Source: Rhizobium bangladeshense
GTDB lineage: Bacteria; Pseudomonadota; Alphaproteobacteria; Rhizobiales; Rhizobiaceae
DNA: 64,000 bases
Assembly (NCBI RefSeq): GCF_017357245.1
Contig: NZ_CP071612.1
Location: 499,001-563,000 of the forward strand
Direction: 5' to 3'
In this document: positions 49,665 through 58,990 of the stretch, piece after piece
Layout: each line of letters begins with the position of its first letter
Position numbering within the stretch: position 1 is the first letter of the stretch
The notes under the pieces: generated by a model
What the model saw: only the letters and a program-made list of their open reading frames with translations
What the model was told of the DNA's origin: nothing
Database searches by the model: none
Made by a program: the position numbers and the translations under genes

Positions 49665-52600
49665 TCAGATCGCCTTGGCGCCTTGCTTGTTGCGCTCGAG
49701 CAATGCCTTCACGGTCGCGTCCGTCACCTTGCCGTCCGGCTCCTGGCCGATCGACTTCTGGAAGTTCTTGATCGCGGTGACGGTCTTTGCGCCCATTTCG
49801 CCGTCGGGCACACCTGCGTCGAAGCCGTTATTGTTGAGGATCGCCTGGATGTTGCGGATCGCTTTCTTCATGTCGACGGTTGCCGTCTTCACGCCCGTGC
49901 CCGCCCATTCGTCGGGGATGTCGATGCCGTTGGCGCGATGGTCCAGCGGCTGCGGCTTCCAGAGGTCGGCCTTGGCGCGCGCCGATTCGAGTTGCGCGGG
50001 CTTCATGGCGTTGGCCACTTCGTCGCGCTTCTGCGCCGCATCCTTGTCGCCGGCCTTCGCCGCGATCGCAAACCACTTGTAGGATTCTTCGAGATCCGCC
50101 GGAACGCCGTTGCCGCGGGCACAGAGGATTGCCAGGTTGAACTGGCTGTCGGTGATGCCGAGGTTGGCGGCCTTGGTGAACCACGAGGCGGCCGTCGCAT
50201 AATCCTGCTGGCCGAGCGCGCCGGAGGCGTAGAGGACGGCGAGATTGTGCATGGCGCTGGCATTGCCCTGGTTCGCCGCCTGCTCGTAGAAGCCCTTCGC
50301 CTTGTTGACATCGCGTTCGACGCCGTTGCCCTTCTCGTACATGCTGCCGAGACGGTATTGCGCCGGTGCAAAACCCTTTTCGGCCGAAAGCTGGTACCAG
50401 CTCGCCGCCTGTTTCTGATCGACGGTCATGCCGTTGCGGCCATCCGAATAGCGTGCGCCGATCTCGAACAGCGCCAGGGCGTCGCCGCCCTGCGCCGCAT
50501 CCGCAAGCGATTTCGGCTGCACGGTCTCGGGAATGGTGATCGCTGCCTGCGGCGCGGGTGCCGCAGCGGTCGGGCTGTTCGGAGTGAAGCTGGATGTTTC
50601 CTGCGTTGCGCCGGACGAACCGGCGGGAGCAAAGGTTGCAGCCCCTTCGCCGTCGAGCGGCGCCGTATCGGTCAGATGATCGCCGGCGCCGGGCGGGGTT
50701 GCTTCCGGTTGCCTCTGTTCGGCGGCCGGGGGCGCGCTCGCCGTTGCCGGGGCGTCCGTATCGGCAGCACCGGTGTCCGGCTGGGCGGGTGTCGCCTCAG
50801 GCAAGGTCTGCTGCGCGTTGTCCGTCGCCCCCGTCAGTGCCGACAATTCCGCCGGCGGCTGCGGCGCCGGCTCGCCGCTCGTCAGCGTCCGGGCGAGCGG
50901 AAAGGCCATGATGGCGAGCAGCACAGCGCCGACGGCGAGAAGGATCGGCCGGCGATAGCGCGAAAAGGCACTGGTCTTGCCCGCCTTATCGTTGCTGTTG
51001 GCCTTGTCGGCCTTCGCGCCCTTCTTCTCGCTCCTGGCGTTCGCCTGCTTCGGATTGGCGTCGACTTCCATTGCGGCCGCCTGCGCCGCTCGGCGGGCAG
51101 CGGCAATGTAGTCGGCCCGACCGGTCTCGACGGCAGGTTTGCCGCGTTGAGCACTCTGGCTGGCGCGCACCCGCTCGAGGATTTTCTTGACGTCAGGCGC
51201 ACCCGACCCCGGTTCGAGCAGTTCGTTCGCCGCATCCGTCGGCACCACGTCGGCAGGGTCGATCGACGGTGCGGGGTCGATCATCGCGCGTTCGGGGGCC
51301 TTGGTCTCGGCTTTCTTGCCTGGGCGCAACCGCTTGCCGAGGTTGGCGAGCAGACCCGCTTTCGCCGGTACCGGTGTCGCGGACTCCGGCGTCCCGGCTG
51401 CGGCTTCGATTGCGATTGCGCTCGTTGCGCTCCTGGCCGCGGCTGGGGCCGGGGCCGGGGCGGCGGGTTCCGCTGCGACCTCTGCCGTGCGGATGACCGG
51501 TGAGGCGTTCGTTGCCGTAGCCACGTCCGGCGTTCGGGCGGCTTCGGCCACCATCAGCGCGTAGGGGTCGACATCGAAATCGACGTCGGCCATCGGCATC
51601 TGGACGGAGGGCCGCCCGCGCTCTTCCATGCCGTCTAGGCGGTCGGCGATATGGACCAGCGTCTCGTGCAGCGCCTTGAAGGTCTTGTGCGTGCGCTCTT
51701 CGCTGTCGCGGCTGATGTCCTCGAGATGGCGCAGATCCTCGGCCAGCGCCGTCAGCGCCGACATGTCGGCGGCGGGCACGGCTCCCTGCAGGCCACCGTT
51801 GCGCGAATAGGCCTCGACGACGGCTTCAGCCGCCTGCCGTGCCGCCTCGATGATATATTCGTCGCTTGTCGCCATATAGTCTTCGATCGCGCCCATGCGC
51901 CGGTCGAGGTCGGCCGGGATCGCAGCGCTTTCGCGAGGCTGGCTCATCAGAGCCGAAAGATTGGCGATCTGGTCTTCCAGATTCTTCAGCGCCCGCGGAT
52001 CGGCGGGCGCCGCCGCTGTGGTCTCTTCCAGCCGGGCGGCAATGTCGCTCAGCCGGCCTTCGAGACGCTGAAAAGTGCCGTCATCGATCACTGCGGCAGG
52101 TGCGGGCTGCTGATAGGCCATCTCGTCGATGCGCCGGGCGAGATAATCGAGCCGCTGTGCCAGCACGTCGTTGACGGCGCCGTTCTCGAGCGCGTCGATC
52201 TTGCGGGAGATGTCGGAAAGCGGTCCGGTGAGGTCGGGTTGCGCCGCCTTCTGCGTGCGCTCCAACAGATAGGAAAGCTGTTCCAGCCGCTCGTCGAGCC
52301 GCGACGTCGCTTCCGCCTTGGTCAACTCCTCGACGCGCTCCGTCAGCGCTTCCAGCCGCATCGCCAGCTCGTCGGCCGGGTTTGCGCGGCTGGCCGCATC
52401 GTGGCTCATCAGGTCGATCTGATCGGCGAGCGACGAGAGGCGGCTTTCCAGCCGCTGCAGCAGCGTCGGATCGTTGCCGGCGGCCGCGCGTCCGCTGGCC
52501 GCGATCGCCCGGCTGATCTCGTCGAGCCGCATGTCCATGGCGGCGAACTGTTCCGACATGACCCGGTCATGTGGCTGGATCATGTTGCCGAATTGCTCCA

Positions 52601-53432
52601 TCGCCGTGGCGATGGCGATGAGCTTGTCTTCCAGGGCCCTGACCGCTGGGCTTTCGCCCATGCCGCCGATATGGCGCTTGATGTCGTCGAGCCGGTAGGC
52701 AAGCGAAACGAGCTCTTCCTGCAGCCCCTCGGTATCGAGTGCCGCCAGCCGGTTCTCGACGCCGTCCCAGCGGTTTTCCATGTGGCGCAGCGATTCCTCG
52801 CGCGCCAGCCCGTCCATCAGCGATCGCAGCTCCTCGAAATCCTCGCGCAGGCCGGCAGCCTCCGGCCCGCTCGAGCGGCCGGTCAGCTGACTGATGCTCT
52901 GGGCAAGGCGGTTCATGTCGGTGCGAATCTCGTCGGCGAAGCGGCTGTCTCCGGCGGTAGCCTTGATCTCGCGAAGTTCGGCGCGTAGCGCGTTCATTTC
53001 TCGGGTCACGCCTTCGGATATGTCGCGCTTCAGGTCCTGGCGCAGGTTGACGAGTGCTTGGGCGATCTCCGTCATCGTATCGTCGCCGGCGCGGAAGGCG
53101 GGGGCGGCGGCCGGCATGGCGCGCGGCGCGGGTTCGCGCGGCGTGGCGTGCTCGCGCCCGTAGGAACGTTCGCGCCCTGCTTCCAATGCCCGCTGGCGCT
53201 GGCGGATTTCCGCCAGCGGATCCGGTCGCTGCTCGAGCGGCGCTCTTGCCGGGCGTGGCGCAATGGGGGCCGTATAAGAATCGCGCTCGGCCGTCGGCGT
53301 GCGCGGCCGCTGATCGCGTCCGCTGCCCATCAGACCTTCGATGCGCGCCTCCAGCCCTTCGATCGTGCGGTTCAGCGCATCGAGCGAGGTCCGGTCGGAC
53401 TGTCGGGAAGGATTTGATCGCGATCCGTTCAT
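49665..53432 (-). CDS. podJ: PodJ-like polar organelle protein with Sel1 repeats and peptidoglycan-binding domain
   Basis: A 1255-residue protein in the PodJ family of polar scaffolds. Residues ~1-690 are cytoplasmic, rich in coiled-coil heptads (for example GLEARIEGLM, RLDDIKRHIGGM). An Ala/Pro/acidic stretch (to ~830) precedes a single transmembrane helix, RRPILLAVGAVLLAIMAFPLA. The periplasmic part has a Pro/Ala-rich linker, then about four to five Sel1 repeats (for example APAQYRLGSMYEKGNGVERD, NASAMHNLAVLYASGALGQQD) and a C-terminal peptidoglycan-binding domain (AIQAILNNNGFDAGVPDGEMGAKTVTAIKNFQ). I chose ATG 53432. The assignment to podJ rests on architecture and length; sure function is an inference. 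Confidence 0.75.
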   Translation of the reverse strand: MNGSRSNPSRQSDRTSLDALNRTIEGLEARIEGLMGSGRDQRPRTPTAERDSYTAPIAPRPARAPLEQRPDPLAEIRQRQRALEAGRERSYGREHATPREPAPRAMPAAAPAFRAGDDTMTEIAQALVNLRQDLKRDISEGVTREMNALRAELREIKATAGDSRFADEIRTDMNRLAQSISQLTGRSSGPEAAGLREDFEELRSLMDGLAREESLRHMENRWDGVENRLAALDTEGLQEELVSLAYRLDDIKRHIGGMGESPAVRALEDKLIAIATAMEQFGNMIQPHDRVMSEQFAAMDMRLDEISRAIAASGRAAAGNDPTLLQRLESRLSSLADQIDLMSHDAASRANPADELAMRLEALTERVEELTKAEATSRLDERLEQLSYLLERTQKAAQPDLTGPLSDISRKIDALENGAVNDVLAQRLDYLARRIDEMAYQQPAPAAVIDDGTFQRLEGRLSDIAARLEETTAAAPADPRALKNLEDQIANLSALMSQPRESAAIPADLDRRMGAIEDYMATSDEYIIEAARQAAEAVVEAYSRNGGLQGAVPAADMSALTALAEDLRHLEDISRDSEERTHKTFKALHETLVHIADRLDGMEERGRPSVQMPMADVDFDVDPYALMVAEAARTPDVATATNASPVIRTAEVAAEPAAPAPAPAAARSATSAIAIEAAAGTPESATPVPAKAGLLANLGKRLRPGKKAETKAPERAMIDPAPSIDPADVVPTDAANELLEPGSGAPDVKKILERVRASQSAQRGKPAVETGRADYIAAARRAAQAAAMEVDANPKQANARSEKKGAKADKANSNDKAGKTSAFSRYRRPILLAVGAVLLAIMAFPLARTLTSGEPAPQPPAELSALTGATDNAQQTLPEATPAQPDTGAADTDAPATASAPPAAEQRQPEATPPGAGDHLTDTAPLDGEGAATFAPAGSSGATQETSSFTPNSPTAAAPAPQAAITIPETVQPKSLADAAQGGDALALFEIGARYSDGRNGMTVDQKQAASWYQLSAEKGFAPAQYRLGSMYEKGNGVERDVNKAKGFYEQAANQGNASAMHNLAVLYASGALGQQDYATAASWFTKAANLGITDSQFNLAILCARGNGVPADLEESYKWFAIAAKAGDKDAAQKRDEVANAMKPAQLESARAKADLWKPQPLDHRANGIDIPDEWAGTGVKTATVDMKKAIRNIQAILNNNGFDAGVPDGEMGAKTVTAIKNFQKSIGQEPDGKVTDATVKALLERNKQGAKAI

Positions 53433-53761
53433 CTTCTTGCTCGCTTCGACTGCTCGACCTCTCGTTAGAGCCCGATCCGTGGCTTTTCCGTCTGTGGCCC
53501 GCGCTTGTGACGCGGACCGGAGCGCCTCATCCACGAGAAAACAGCCATCAGACTTTCCTCACGCTGGACGATGTAGCGGCATCCTTGGGAAACGCGAGAC
53601 GGGGAGAAGGAATGCGGATCACTACGGCTCAATCCGCACCTTTCACGAAACGTGGTAAACAAGCCGTTAATATCGATGAGAATTTTTTAACGTTTGCATT
53701 CCAGACGCCAATTTGCCCGCCAGTTGCCATAGAATTGGTCAGGTCGGACGGCCATACCCGA
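53433..53761. other. intergenic stretch upstream of podJ
   Basis: The 329 bases hold no supported gene. They must carry the podJ promoter, since the region between podJ and the VOC remnant has no other promoter source on this strand. The last ~120 bases are AT-richer (for example GAATTTTTTAACG near 53680). Confidence 0.45.
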
Positions 53762-54029
53762 TCAGGCCGGCCTCGGATATTTCAGCTCGATCTTCACGCC
53801 GTCGGGCCATAGACGAAGACCTGGCCGAGGTCGGTGTCGGGAATATCGTCATATTCGTAACGATAGCCGCTCGCCTTGATGCGCTCCAGAGCCGGCTCGA
53901 ATTCGTAAAGCCTGAAGGCGACATGATTGAAAATGCCGGGCGGAAAATCGGTGCTGCGCGAGGTCAGCAGGAGATCGATGACGGGTCGTTCGTCCAGATG
54001 CCGTGAAAGTTGTCTTCTCCGTCGGCCAT
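53762..54029 (-). pseudogene. VOC-family (glyoxalase-like) gene remnant with two frameshifts
   Basis: On the minus strand, three frames join into one plausible protein. From the ATG at 54029 the frame reads MADGEDNFHGIWTND; from about 53985 a second frame reads VIDLLLTSRSTDFPPG and continues GIFNHVAFRLYEFEPALERI to VFVYGP; near 53803 a third frame gives GVKIELKYPRPA and stops at 53762. Adding one base in the CCC run near 53985 and one near 53803 restores a 90-codon frame (268 plus 2 bases). The GIFNHVAF...KIEL pattern fits the second half of a VOC domain. It may be a real pseudogene or two homopolymer sequencing errors. It begins 17 bases after the SDR stop. Confidence 0.55.
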
Positions 54030-54046
54030 ACGCCGCGCGAGCCCAA

Positions 54047-54748
54047 TTAGAAATTTTCCGTCCACGGCCGGACTTCCACCTCCAGCGACCACGCGCTGCG
54101 GTGCTGGCGAAGCACGTCGAGATAGGTGTGGGCGATTGCGTCCGGCAAGAGCGTCGCATCCGGTTTTTCTGCCCGGTCCGGCCGGGTTTGCGAGCGCACC
54201 GCGCCGTCGATGACGAAATGCGCGACATGAATGCCCATCGGACCGAGTTCGCGGGCGGCACTCTGGGCAAGGCCGCGCAGCGCGAATTTTCCCATCGCGA
54301 AGGGCGCCGATTGCGCGAAGCCCTTCACGCTCGCCGACGCGCCGGTGATGAGAATGGCGCCGTGGCGCTGTGGTATCATCCGTTGCGCCGCCTGCTGCAC
54401 CACCAGAAAGCCGCCCATCGCCGTCGTCGCAATCGCCTTCCCGACTTCGGCGGGGTCGAGTTCGGCGAGCGGCCCGCGCAGGCGGGCGCTGGCGTTAAAG
54501 ATCACCACTTCGGGCCCACCGATTGCCGCGGCAACCTCGTCGAATAGCGACCCGACGCTGGCAGGCTGCGAGACGTCCGCAGTAAATGCCCTGGCGCCGG
54601 TCTCCTCTGAGAGCGTCTGCAGCTTTTCGATATTGCGGGCGGCGAGCCCGACCTTGACGCCCAGCCCCGACAGTTGCCGGGCGAGCGATGCGCTGATGCC
54701 GGAGCCGGCGCCGACGATGAGGGCGCTCTGATAAGGAAAGTCGGTCAT
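54047..54748 (-). CDS. SDR-family oxidoreductase lacking the catalytic tyrosine
   Basis: A 233-residue Rossmann-fold protein of the short-chain dehydrogenase/reductase family. The cofactor motif is VGAGSGISASLA near residues 12-23 (third Gly of the usual pattern is Ser), the NAG-like motif is FNASARL, and the catalytic-Ser strand is ILITGASASVKG. The expected YxxxK reads FAMGK, with Phe replacing the catalytic Tyr. It is thus either a divergent enzyme or a non-catalytic family member. I chose ATG 54748, as the frame to 54811 starts in a promoter-like region. It is divergent in order but on the same strand as the tag gene, 77 bases downstream of it. Confidence 0.82.
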   Translation of the reverse strand: MTDFPYQSALIVGAGSGISASLARQLSGLGVKVGLAARNIEKLQTLSEETGARAFTADVSQPASVGSLFDEVAAAIGGPEVVIFNASARLRGPLAELDPAEVGKAIATTAMGGFLVVQQAAQRMIPQRHGAILITGASASVKGFAQSAPFAMGKFALRGLAQSAARELGPMGIHVAHFVIDGAVRSQTRPDRAEKPDATLLPDAIAHTYLDVLRQHRSAWSLEVEVRPWTENF

Positions 54749-54825
54749 GATATCGTCCTCGATGGATCGTCGGAAAGACGTAGGAAGCCCGACGAGGCCG
54801 CGCCACCCCACCGCCCAGCCGAATT

Positions 54826-55509
54826 TCAGTGCGGCGCGTCAATCGAATAGGCGCTGATGCGCGAGAGGTGGATGTAGGAAAGGCCGGTTTCGTCGGCCCA
54901 TTCGTTGAAGGCCTGCTGGATCAGCTGCTGATCTTTCTTCGTTGTGCCGGAGGAGGAGAGCGGCACACCGGCCGATCTCAGGCATGCGAGCACGTCGAGC
55001 GTGGCGACGAAGCTGTCGCGGCCGAGGCCGCGCAGGAAATATTGCCCGGTCATGCCGCCGAGCCGGCTGCCGCGTTTGGTCAACAGCTCGAGAAGGCCGA
55101 TCTGATCTTCCCGCGGCCAGCCGGCGAAGAAGGCGCCGGCGCTGCCGTGTTCCCTTGCCAGTTCTCGGACGAAGGCGGCATTGGCGCGAACCGACATGAT
55201 CTTCGCGCCGTTGCGGATGATCCGCTCGTCCGATGTCAGCTCGTGCCAATAATCGTCGGGCGCGATATTCAGCGCCGCCGGGTCGAAGCCTGAAAAGGCC
55301 TCCTCGAAGCCCGGCCATTTCGCATCGATCACCTTCTGCACGAAGCCGCTGTAGAAGATACGCCGGGTCATATCCGCCAGGATGCGATCGTCTGACGTGG
55401 CGCGCAGCCGGTCGTGATCCGGCCGGTGCTTCTCCAGCATGGCCTGCAACGCGGCTGCTCCGCCCTTCCGCTCCTCTGCACGCTGCCTTATCGCCTCGAA
55501 TCTGATCAT
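54826..55509 (-). CDS. DNA-3-methyladenine glycosylase I-like protein (Tag family)
   Basis: A 227-residue protein of the helix-hairpin-helix DNA glycosylase superfamily, Tag branch, which removes 3-methyladenine from alkylated DNA. Family pattern: RIFYSGFVQKVIDAKWPGFEEAFSGFDP, DERIIRNGAKIMSVRANAAFV, and TGQYFLRGLGRDSFVATLDVLACL. The zinc-binding ends of enterobacterial Tag are not evident, so it is a divergent member. I chose ATG 55509; the frame to 55626 reads through the intergenic spacer. It is divergent from the fatty-acid oxidation operon whose operator lies 153 bases upstream. Confidence 0.83.
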   Translation of the reverse strand: MIRFEAIRQRAEERKGGAAALQAMLEKHRPDHDRLRATSDDRILADMTRRIFYSGFVQKVIDAKWPGFEEAFSGFDPAALNIAPDDYWHELTSDERIIRNGAKIMSVRANAAFVRELAREHGSAGAFFAGWPREDQIGLLELLTKRGSRLGGMTGQYFLRGLGRDSFVATLDVLACLRSAGVPLSSSGTTKKDQQLIQQAFNEWADETGLSYIHLSRISAYSIDAPH

Positions 55510-55661
55510 CCCAGCGGTCCCCTGAAGCATTGCGGATTGAAAGACGCTTCCGCTTATATGCCGTTCCCAGATGGACAAGGAAGGGGAGATGACGTCTCCT
55601 CCATCCGCCCAGATTCGCCGGGCCAAGATTTTTTTCAGAAAAGGGAGCGAAGCTGCAGAAT

Positions 55662-55683
55662 TTGACGTTTACGCAAACGTCAA
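55662..55683. promoter_or_regulatory. palindromic operator candidate upstream of acyl-CoA dehydrogenase
   Basis: Perfect 9-base arms TTGACGTTT and AAACGTCAA flank the spacer ACGC. It lies 63 bases before the ATG of the acyl-CoA dehydrogenase gene. The site is identical, except for one spacer base, to the core of the palindrome before nitronate monooxygenase (7076-7097). Confidence 0.8.
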
Positions 55684-55746
55684 TATTTTGTAAGACAGTG
55701 CCCGAGGCCGGAGCGATCCGGTCAGTCGAATGGAGGAATTCTGAAG

Positions 55747-57543
55747 ATGCCAGTCTACAAGGCCCCGGTGACCGACACGCTTTTCGTTCTGAACGATGTG
55801 CTGGGCCTCGAACGCTACAACAATCTTCCCGGTTTTGCCGACGCAACGCCCGATATGATCGAGGCGATCCTCGGCGAGGCGGCGAAGGTTGCCGAAGAAG
55901 TCCTTTTCCCGGTGAATTATTCTGGCGACCAGGAAGGCTGCGTTCGCCATGACGATGCGAGCGTCTCGACGCCGAGCGGCTTCAAGGAGGCGTACAGGTC
56001 CTATCGCGAAGGCGGCTGGATCGGCCTTGCGGTGCCGGAGGAGTTCGGCGGCCAGGGGCTTCCCTATACGCTGCATGCCGCCGTCGGCGAATATACCTCC
56101 GCCGCCAATATGTCGCTGATGATGTATCCGGGCCTGACGCAGGGCGCGATCGCCGCGATCCTCGTCCACGGCACGCAGGAGCAGAAAGACACCTATCTGC
56201 CGAAGATGGTGGACGGCTCTTGGTCCGGCACCATGAACCTGACCGAGCCGCATTGCGGCACCGATCTCGGCATGCTGCGCACCAAGGCGGTGCCGCAGGC
56301 CGATGGCAGCTATAAGATATCAGGCCAGAAGATTTTCATCTCCGCTGGTGAACACGACCTGACCGACAACATCGTCCATCTGGTCCTGGCCCGTATCGAA
56401 GGTGCGCCCGAGGGCACCAAGGGTATCTCGCTCTTCATCGTTCCGAAGTTCCTCGTCGGCGAGGACGGAACGCTTCGCGCCCGCAACGCCGTTTCCTGCG
56501 GCGCGATCGAGCACAAGATGGGCATCCACGGCAACGCCACCTGCGTCATGAATTACGACGAGGCGACGGGCTTCCTGATCGGCGCCGAAAACCGCGGCCT
56601 CAACGCCATGTTCGTGATGATGAACGAGGCTCGCCTGATGGTCGGCCTGCAGGGCATCGCCATTTCCGAGATCGCCTATCAGAATGCCGCGAATTACGCC
56701 CGCGACCGCATCCAGGGCCGTTCGCTCTCCGGCCCCAAGGCGCCTGACAGGAAGGCCGATCCGATCATCGTCCATCCGGATATCCGCCGGTCGCTGATGA
56801 CCATCCGCGCCTTCAACGAGGCCGGCCGCGCCTTCCTGCTCTGGACGGCGCTCAAGTCCGATATCGCCCATCGCGCCACCGACGGGAAGGAGCGCCAGAC
56901 CGCCGACGATATACTCGGCCTCGTCACCCCGATCCTCAAGGGCGTAATGACCGACAGGGGCTTCGATCACGCCGTCATGGCCCAGCAGGTCTTCGGCGGC
57001 CACGGCTATATCGAAGAGCACGGCATGAGCCAGTATGTGCGCGATGCCCGCATCGCCATGATCTATGAGGGCGCCAACGGCATCCAGGCGCTCGACCTCG
57101 TCGGCCGTAAGCTCGCCCTGAACGGCGGCCGCGCCGCCATGGCCCTGTTCAAGGAGATCGGCGACTTCTGCGAGGAGAACCGCAGCAACGAGAAGCTCTC
57201 CTTCTTCACCAAGCACCTGAAGAAGGGCTTGAACGACGTCCAGGGCGCGACCATGTGGTTCATGCAGAACGCCATGGCCAAGCCCGACAATGCCGGCGCC
57301 GGCTCGACCGATTACATGCACCTCTTCGGCCTCGTCGTTCTCGGCTATATGTGGGCGAAGATGGCGAAGGCCGCCGAGGAGGGCCTTGCCTCCGGTGACG
57401 CAAGCCGCGAGGATTATCTGAAGAACAAGCTGATCACGGCGAAATTCTTCATGGAGCGGATCATGCCGGAAACGGCACTTCGCAAGGCCCGCATCGAAGC
57501 CGGCGCCGACACGATGATGGAACTGGCCGCGGAAGCGTTTTGA
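55747..57543 (+). CDS. acyl-CoA dehydrogenase
   Basis: A 598-residue flavoenzyme that starts beta-oxidation by forming trans-2-enoyl-CoA. The flavin and substrate motifs are visible: MNLTEPHCGTDLGMLRTKA, ISGQKIFISAGEHDL, the 'FGGHGYIEEHGMSQYVRDARI' stretch and the catalytic Glu in MIYEGANGIQALDL. The long form (about 600 residues, with an N-terminal extension and a C-terminal ~130-residue domain) is the alphaproteobacterial FadE/DmdC-type arrangement. It opens an operon with a thiolase and a FadB-type protein; a palindrome precedes it. Chain-length preference is unknown. Confidence 0.93.
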   Translation: MPVYKAPVTDTLFVLNDVLGLERYNNLPGFADATPDMIEAILGEAAKVAEEVLFPVNYSGDQEGCVRHDDASVSTPSGFKEAYRSYREGGWIGLAVPEEFGGQGLPYTLHAAVGEYTSAANMSLMMYPGLTQGAIAAILVHGTQEQKDTYLPKMVDGSWSGTMNLTEPHCGTDLGMLRTKAVPQADGSYKISGQKIFISAGEHDLTDNIVHLVLARIEGAPEGTKGISLFIVPKFLVGEDGTLRARNAVSCGAIEHKMGIHGNATCVMNYDEATGFLIGAENRGLNAMFVMMNEARLMVGLQGIAISEIAYQNAANYARDRIQGRSLSGPKAPDRKADPIIVHPDIRRSLMTIRAFNEAGRAFLLWTALKSDIAHRATDGKERQTADDILGLVTPILKGVMTDRGFDHAVMAQQVFGGHGYIEEHGMSQYVRDARIAMIYEGANGIQALDLVGRKLALNGGRAAMALFKEIGDFCEENRSNEKLSFFTKHLKKGLNDVQGATMWFMQNAMAKPDNAGAGSTDYMHLFGLVVLGYMWAKMAKAAEEGLASGDASREDYLKNKLITAKFFMERIMPETALRKARIEAGADTMMELAAEAF

Positions 57544-57602
57544 GCCGGTTCTCCCTCGCCTCGTGGGGAGGGTTGGGGGTGAGAAGCGGTCGGCGCAGCC
57601 GA

Positions 57603-57627
57603 CGAAACGATCCGGTGAATCGTTTCG
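57603..57627. repeat. palindromic hairpin between acyl-CoA dehydrogenase and thiolase genes
   Basis: A 9-bp stem CGAAACGAT/ATCGTTTCG with a 7-base loop lies within a 172-base spacer that looks like a decayed REP-type element (GGGGAGGG, GGGGGTGAG at 57571-57585). There is no T-run, so transcription can continue through to the thiolase gene. Confidence 0.5.
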
Positions 57628-57715
57628 AGCGCCGAACGCCCTGAGTTTAAAACGAAGGGCTATTTGGTCTTCGCAGATTTTGAAGGCGCGTTGCCGCCGC
57701 CAGGGAGACGAGACA

Positions 57716-58924
57716 ATGACCGAGGTTTTCATTTACGATCACGTCCGCACGCCGCGCGGCCGCGGCAAGAAGGACGGCGCCCTGCATGAGGTGCCCTCCG
57801 TGCGCCTCGCGGCCAAGACGCTGGAAGCGATCCGCGACCGCAACGGGCTCGACACCACGACCGTCGACGACATCATCATGGGCTGCGTCGATCCGGTCAT
57901 GGATGCCGGCGCGGTCATCCCGAAGGCTGCCGCCTTCGAAGCCGGTTATTCCACAAGAGCGCCCGGGATGCAGATTTCCCGCTTCTGCGCCTCCGGCCTC
58001 GACGCCGTCAATTTCGCCGCCGGCAAGATCGCCCAGGGCGCCGATGACATCGTCATCGCAGGCGGCGTGGAAAGCATGTCCCGCGTCGGCCTCGGCATGT
58101 CCGGCGGCGCCTGGTTCATGGATCCTTCGGTAAATTTCCCGGCTTTTTTCATGCCGCAGGGCGTCTCGGCCGATCTCATCGCCACCAAATACGGCTTCAG
58201 CAGAACCGATGTCGACGCTTATGCCGTCGAGAGCCAGAAGCGCGCCGCCCACGCCTGGCAACAGGGCTGGTTCGACAAGTCGGTTATCCCTGTCAAGGAC
58301 CAGAACGGCCTGACGATCCTTGATAAGGACGAGCATATGCGCCCCGGCACCGACATGCAGGCGCTCGCCTCCCTCAACCCGTCCTTCCAGATGCCCGGCG
58401 AGATGGGCGGCTTCGAAGCCGTCGGCATCCAGGCCCATCCCGAGATCGAGCGCATCAACTATGTCCACCATGCCGGCAATTCCTCCGGCATCGTCGACGG
58501 CGCCGGCGCCGTGCTGCTCGGCTCGAAACCCGGCGGTGAAAGCATGGGGCTGAAGCCGCGCGCCCGCATCAAGGCTTTCGCCAATATCGGTTCCGATCCG
58601 GCTTTGATGCTGACAGGGCCGGTCGACGTCACCGAGAAGCTGTTGAAACGGACCGGCATGAGCCTTGCCGATATCGACCTCTTCGAGCTGAACGAGGCCT
58701 TCGCCGCCGTCGTGCTGCGCTACATGCAAGCCTTCGACATCGACCATGGCAGGATCAACGTCAATGGCGGCGCCATCGCCATGGGCCATCCGCTCGGCGC
58801 CACCGGCGCCATGATCCTCGGGACCGTGCTCGACGAGCTGGAACGCCGCGACCTCAACACCGCGCTGGTAACGCTCTGCATCGGCGCCGGCATGGGCACG
58901 GCAACCGTTATCGAACGAGTTTGA
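57716..58924 (+). CDS. fadA: acetyl-CoA C-acyltransferase (thiolase)
   Basis: A 402-residue thiolase that cleaves 3-ketoacyl-CoA with CoA, the last step of beta-oxidation. The nucleophile Cys is in [14 protein letters not shown], the NEAFA loop is [15 protein letters not shown], the HPLGATGA histidine is present, and the second Cys is in [11 protein letters not shown] chose ATG 57716 because GGGAGACGAG lies just upstream; the frame reaching 57563 crosses the repeat-like spacer. Length fits the FadA/degradative thiolase class. It lies between the acyl-CoA dehydrogenase and FadB-type genes. Confidence 0.93.
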   Translation: MTEVFIYDHVRTPRGRGKKDGALHEVPSVRLAAKTLEAIRDRNGLDTTTVDDIIMGCVDPVMDAGAVIPKAAAFEAGYSTRAPGMQISRFCASGLDAVNFAAGKIAQGADDIVIAGGVESMSRVGLGMSGGAWFMDPSVNFPAFFMPQGVSADLIATKYGFSRTDVDAYAVESQKRAAHAWQQGWFDKSVIPVKDQNGLTILDKDEHMRPGTDMQALASLNPSFQMPGEMGGFEAVGIQAHPEIERINYVHHAGNSSGIVDGAGAVLLGSKPGGESMGLKPRARIKAFANIGSDPALMLTGPVDVTEKLLKRTGMSLADIDLFELNEAFAAVVLRYMQAFDIDHGRINVNGGAIAMGHPLGATGAMILGTVLDELERRDLNTALVTLCIGAGMGTATVIERV

Positions 58925-58990
58925 TGGGACGGCGCCCCTCCACAAGGGGAGGGGCTTCACCGCAAGAGAATTCAGGGAGAGGAATTCCCA

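Noticed and set aside
49470..51503. 677-codon open frame antisense to the PodJ-like gene, and a second at 51651-52988
   Set aside because: Low-complexity Arg/Gly translation without motifs; the PodJ-like frame on the other strand has clear domains.
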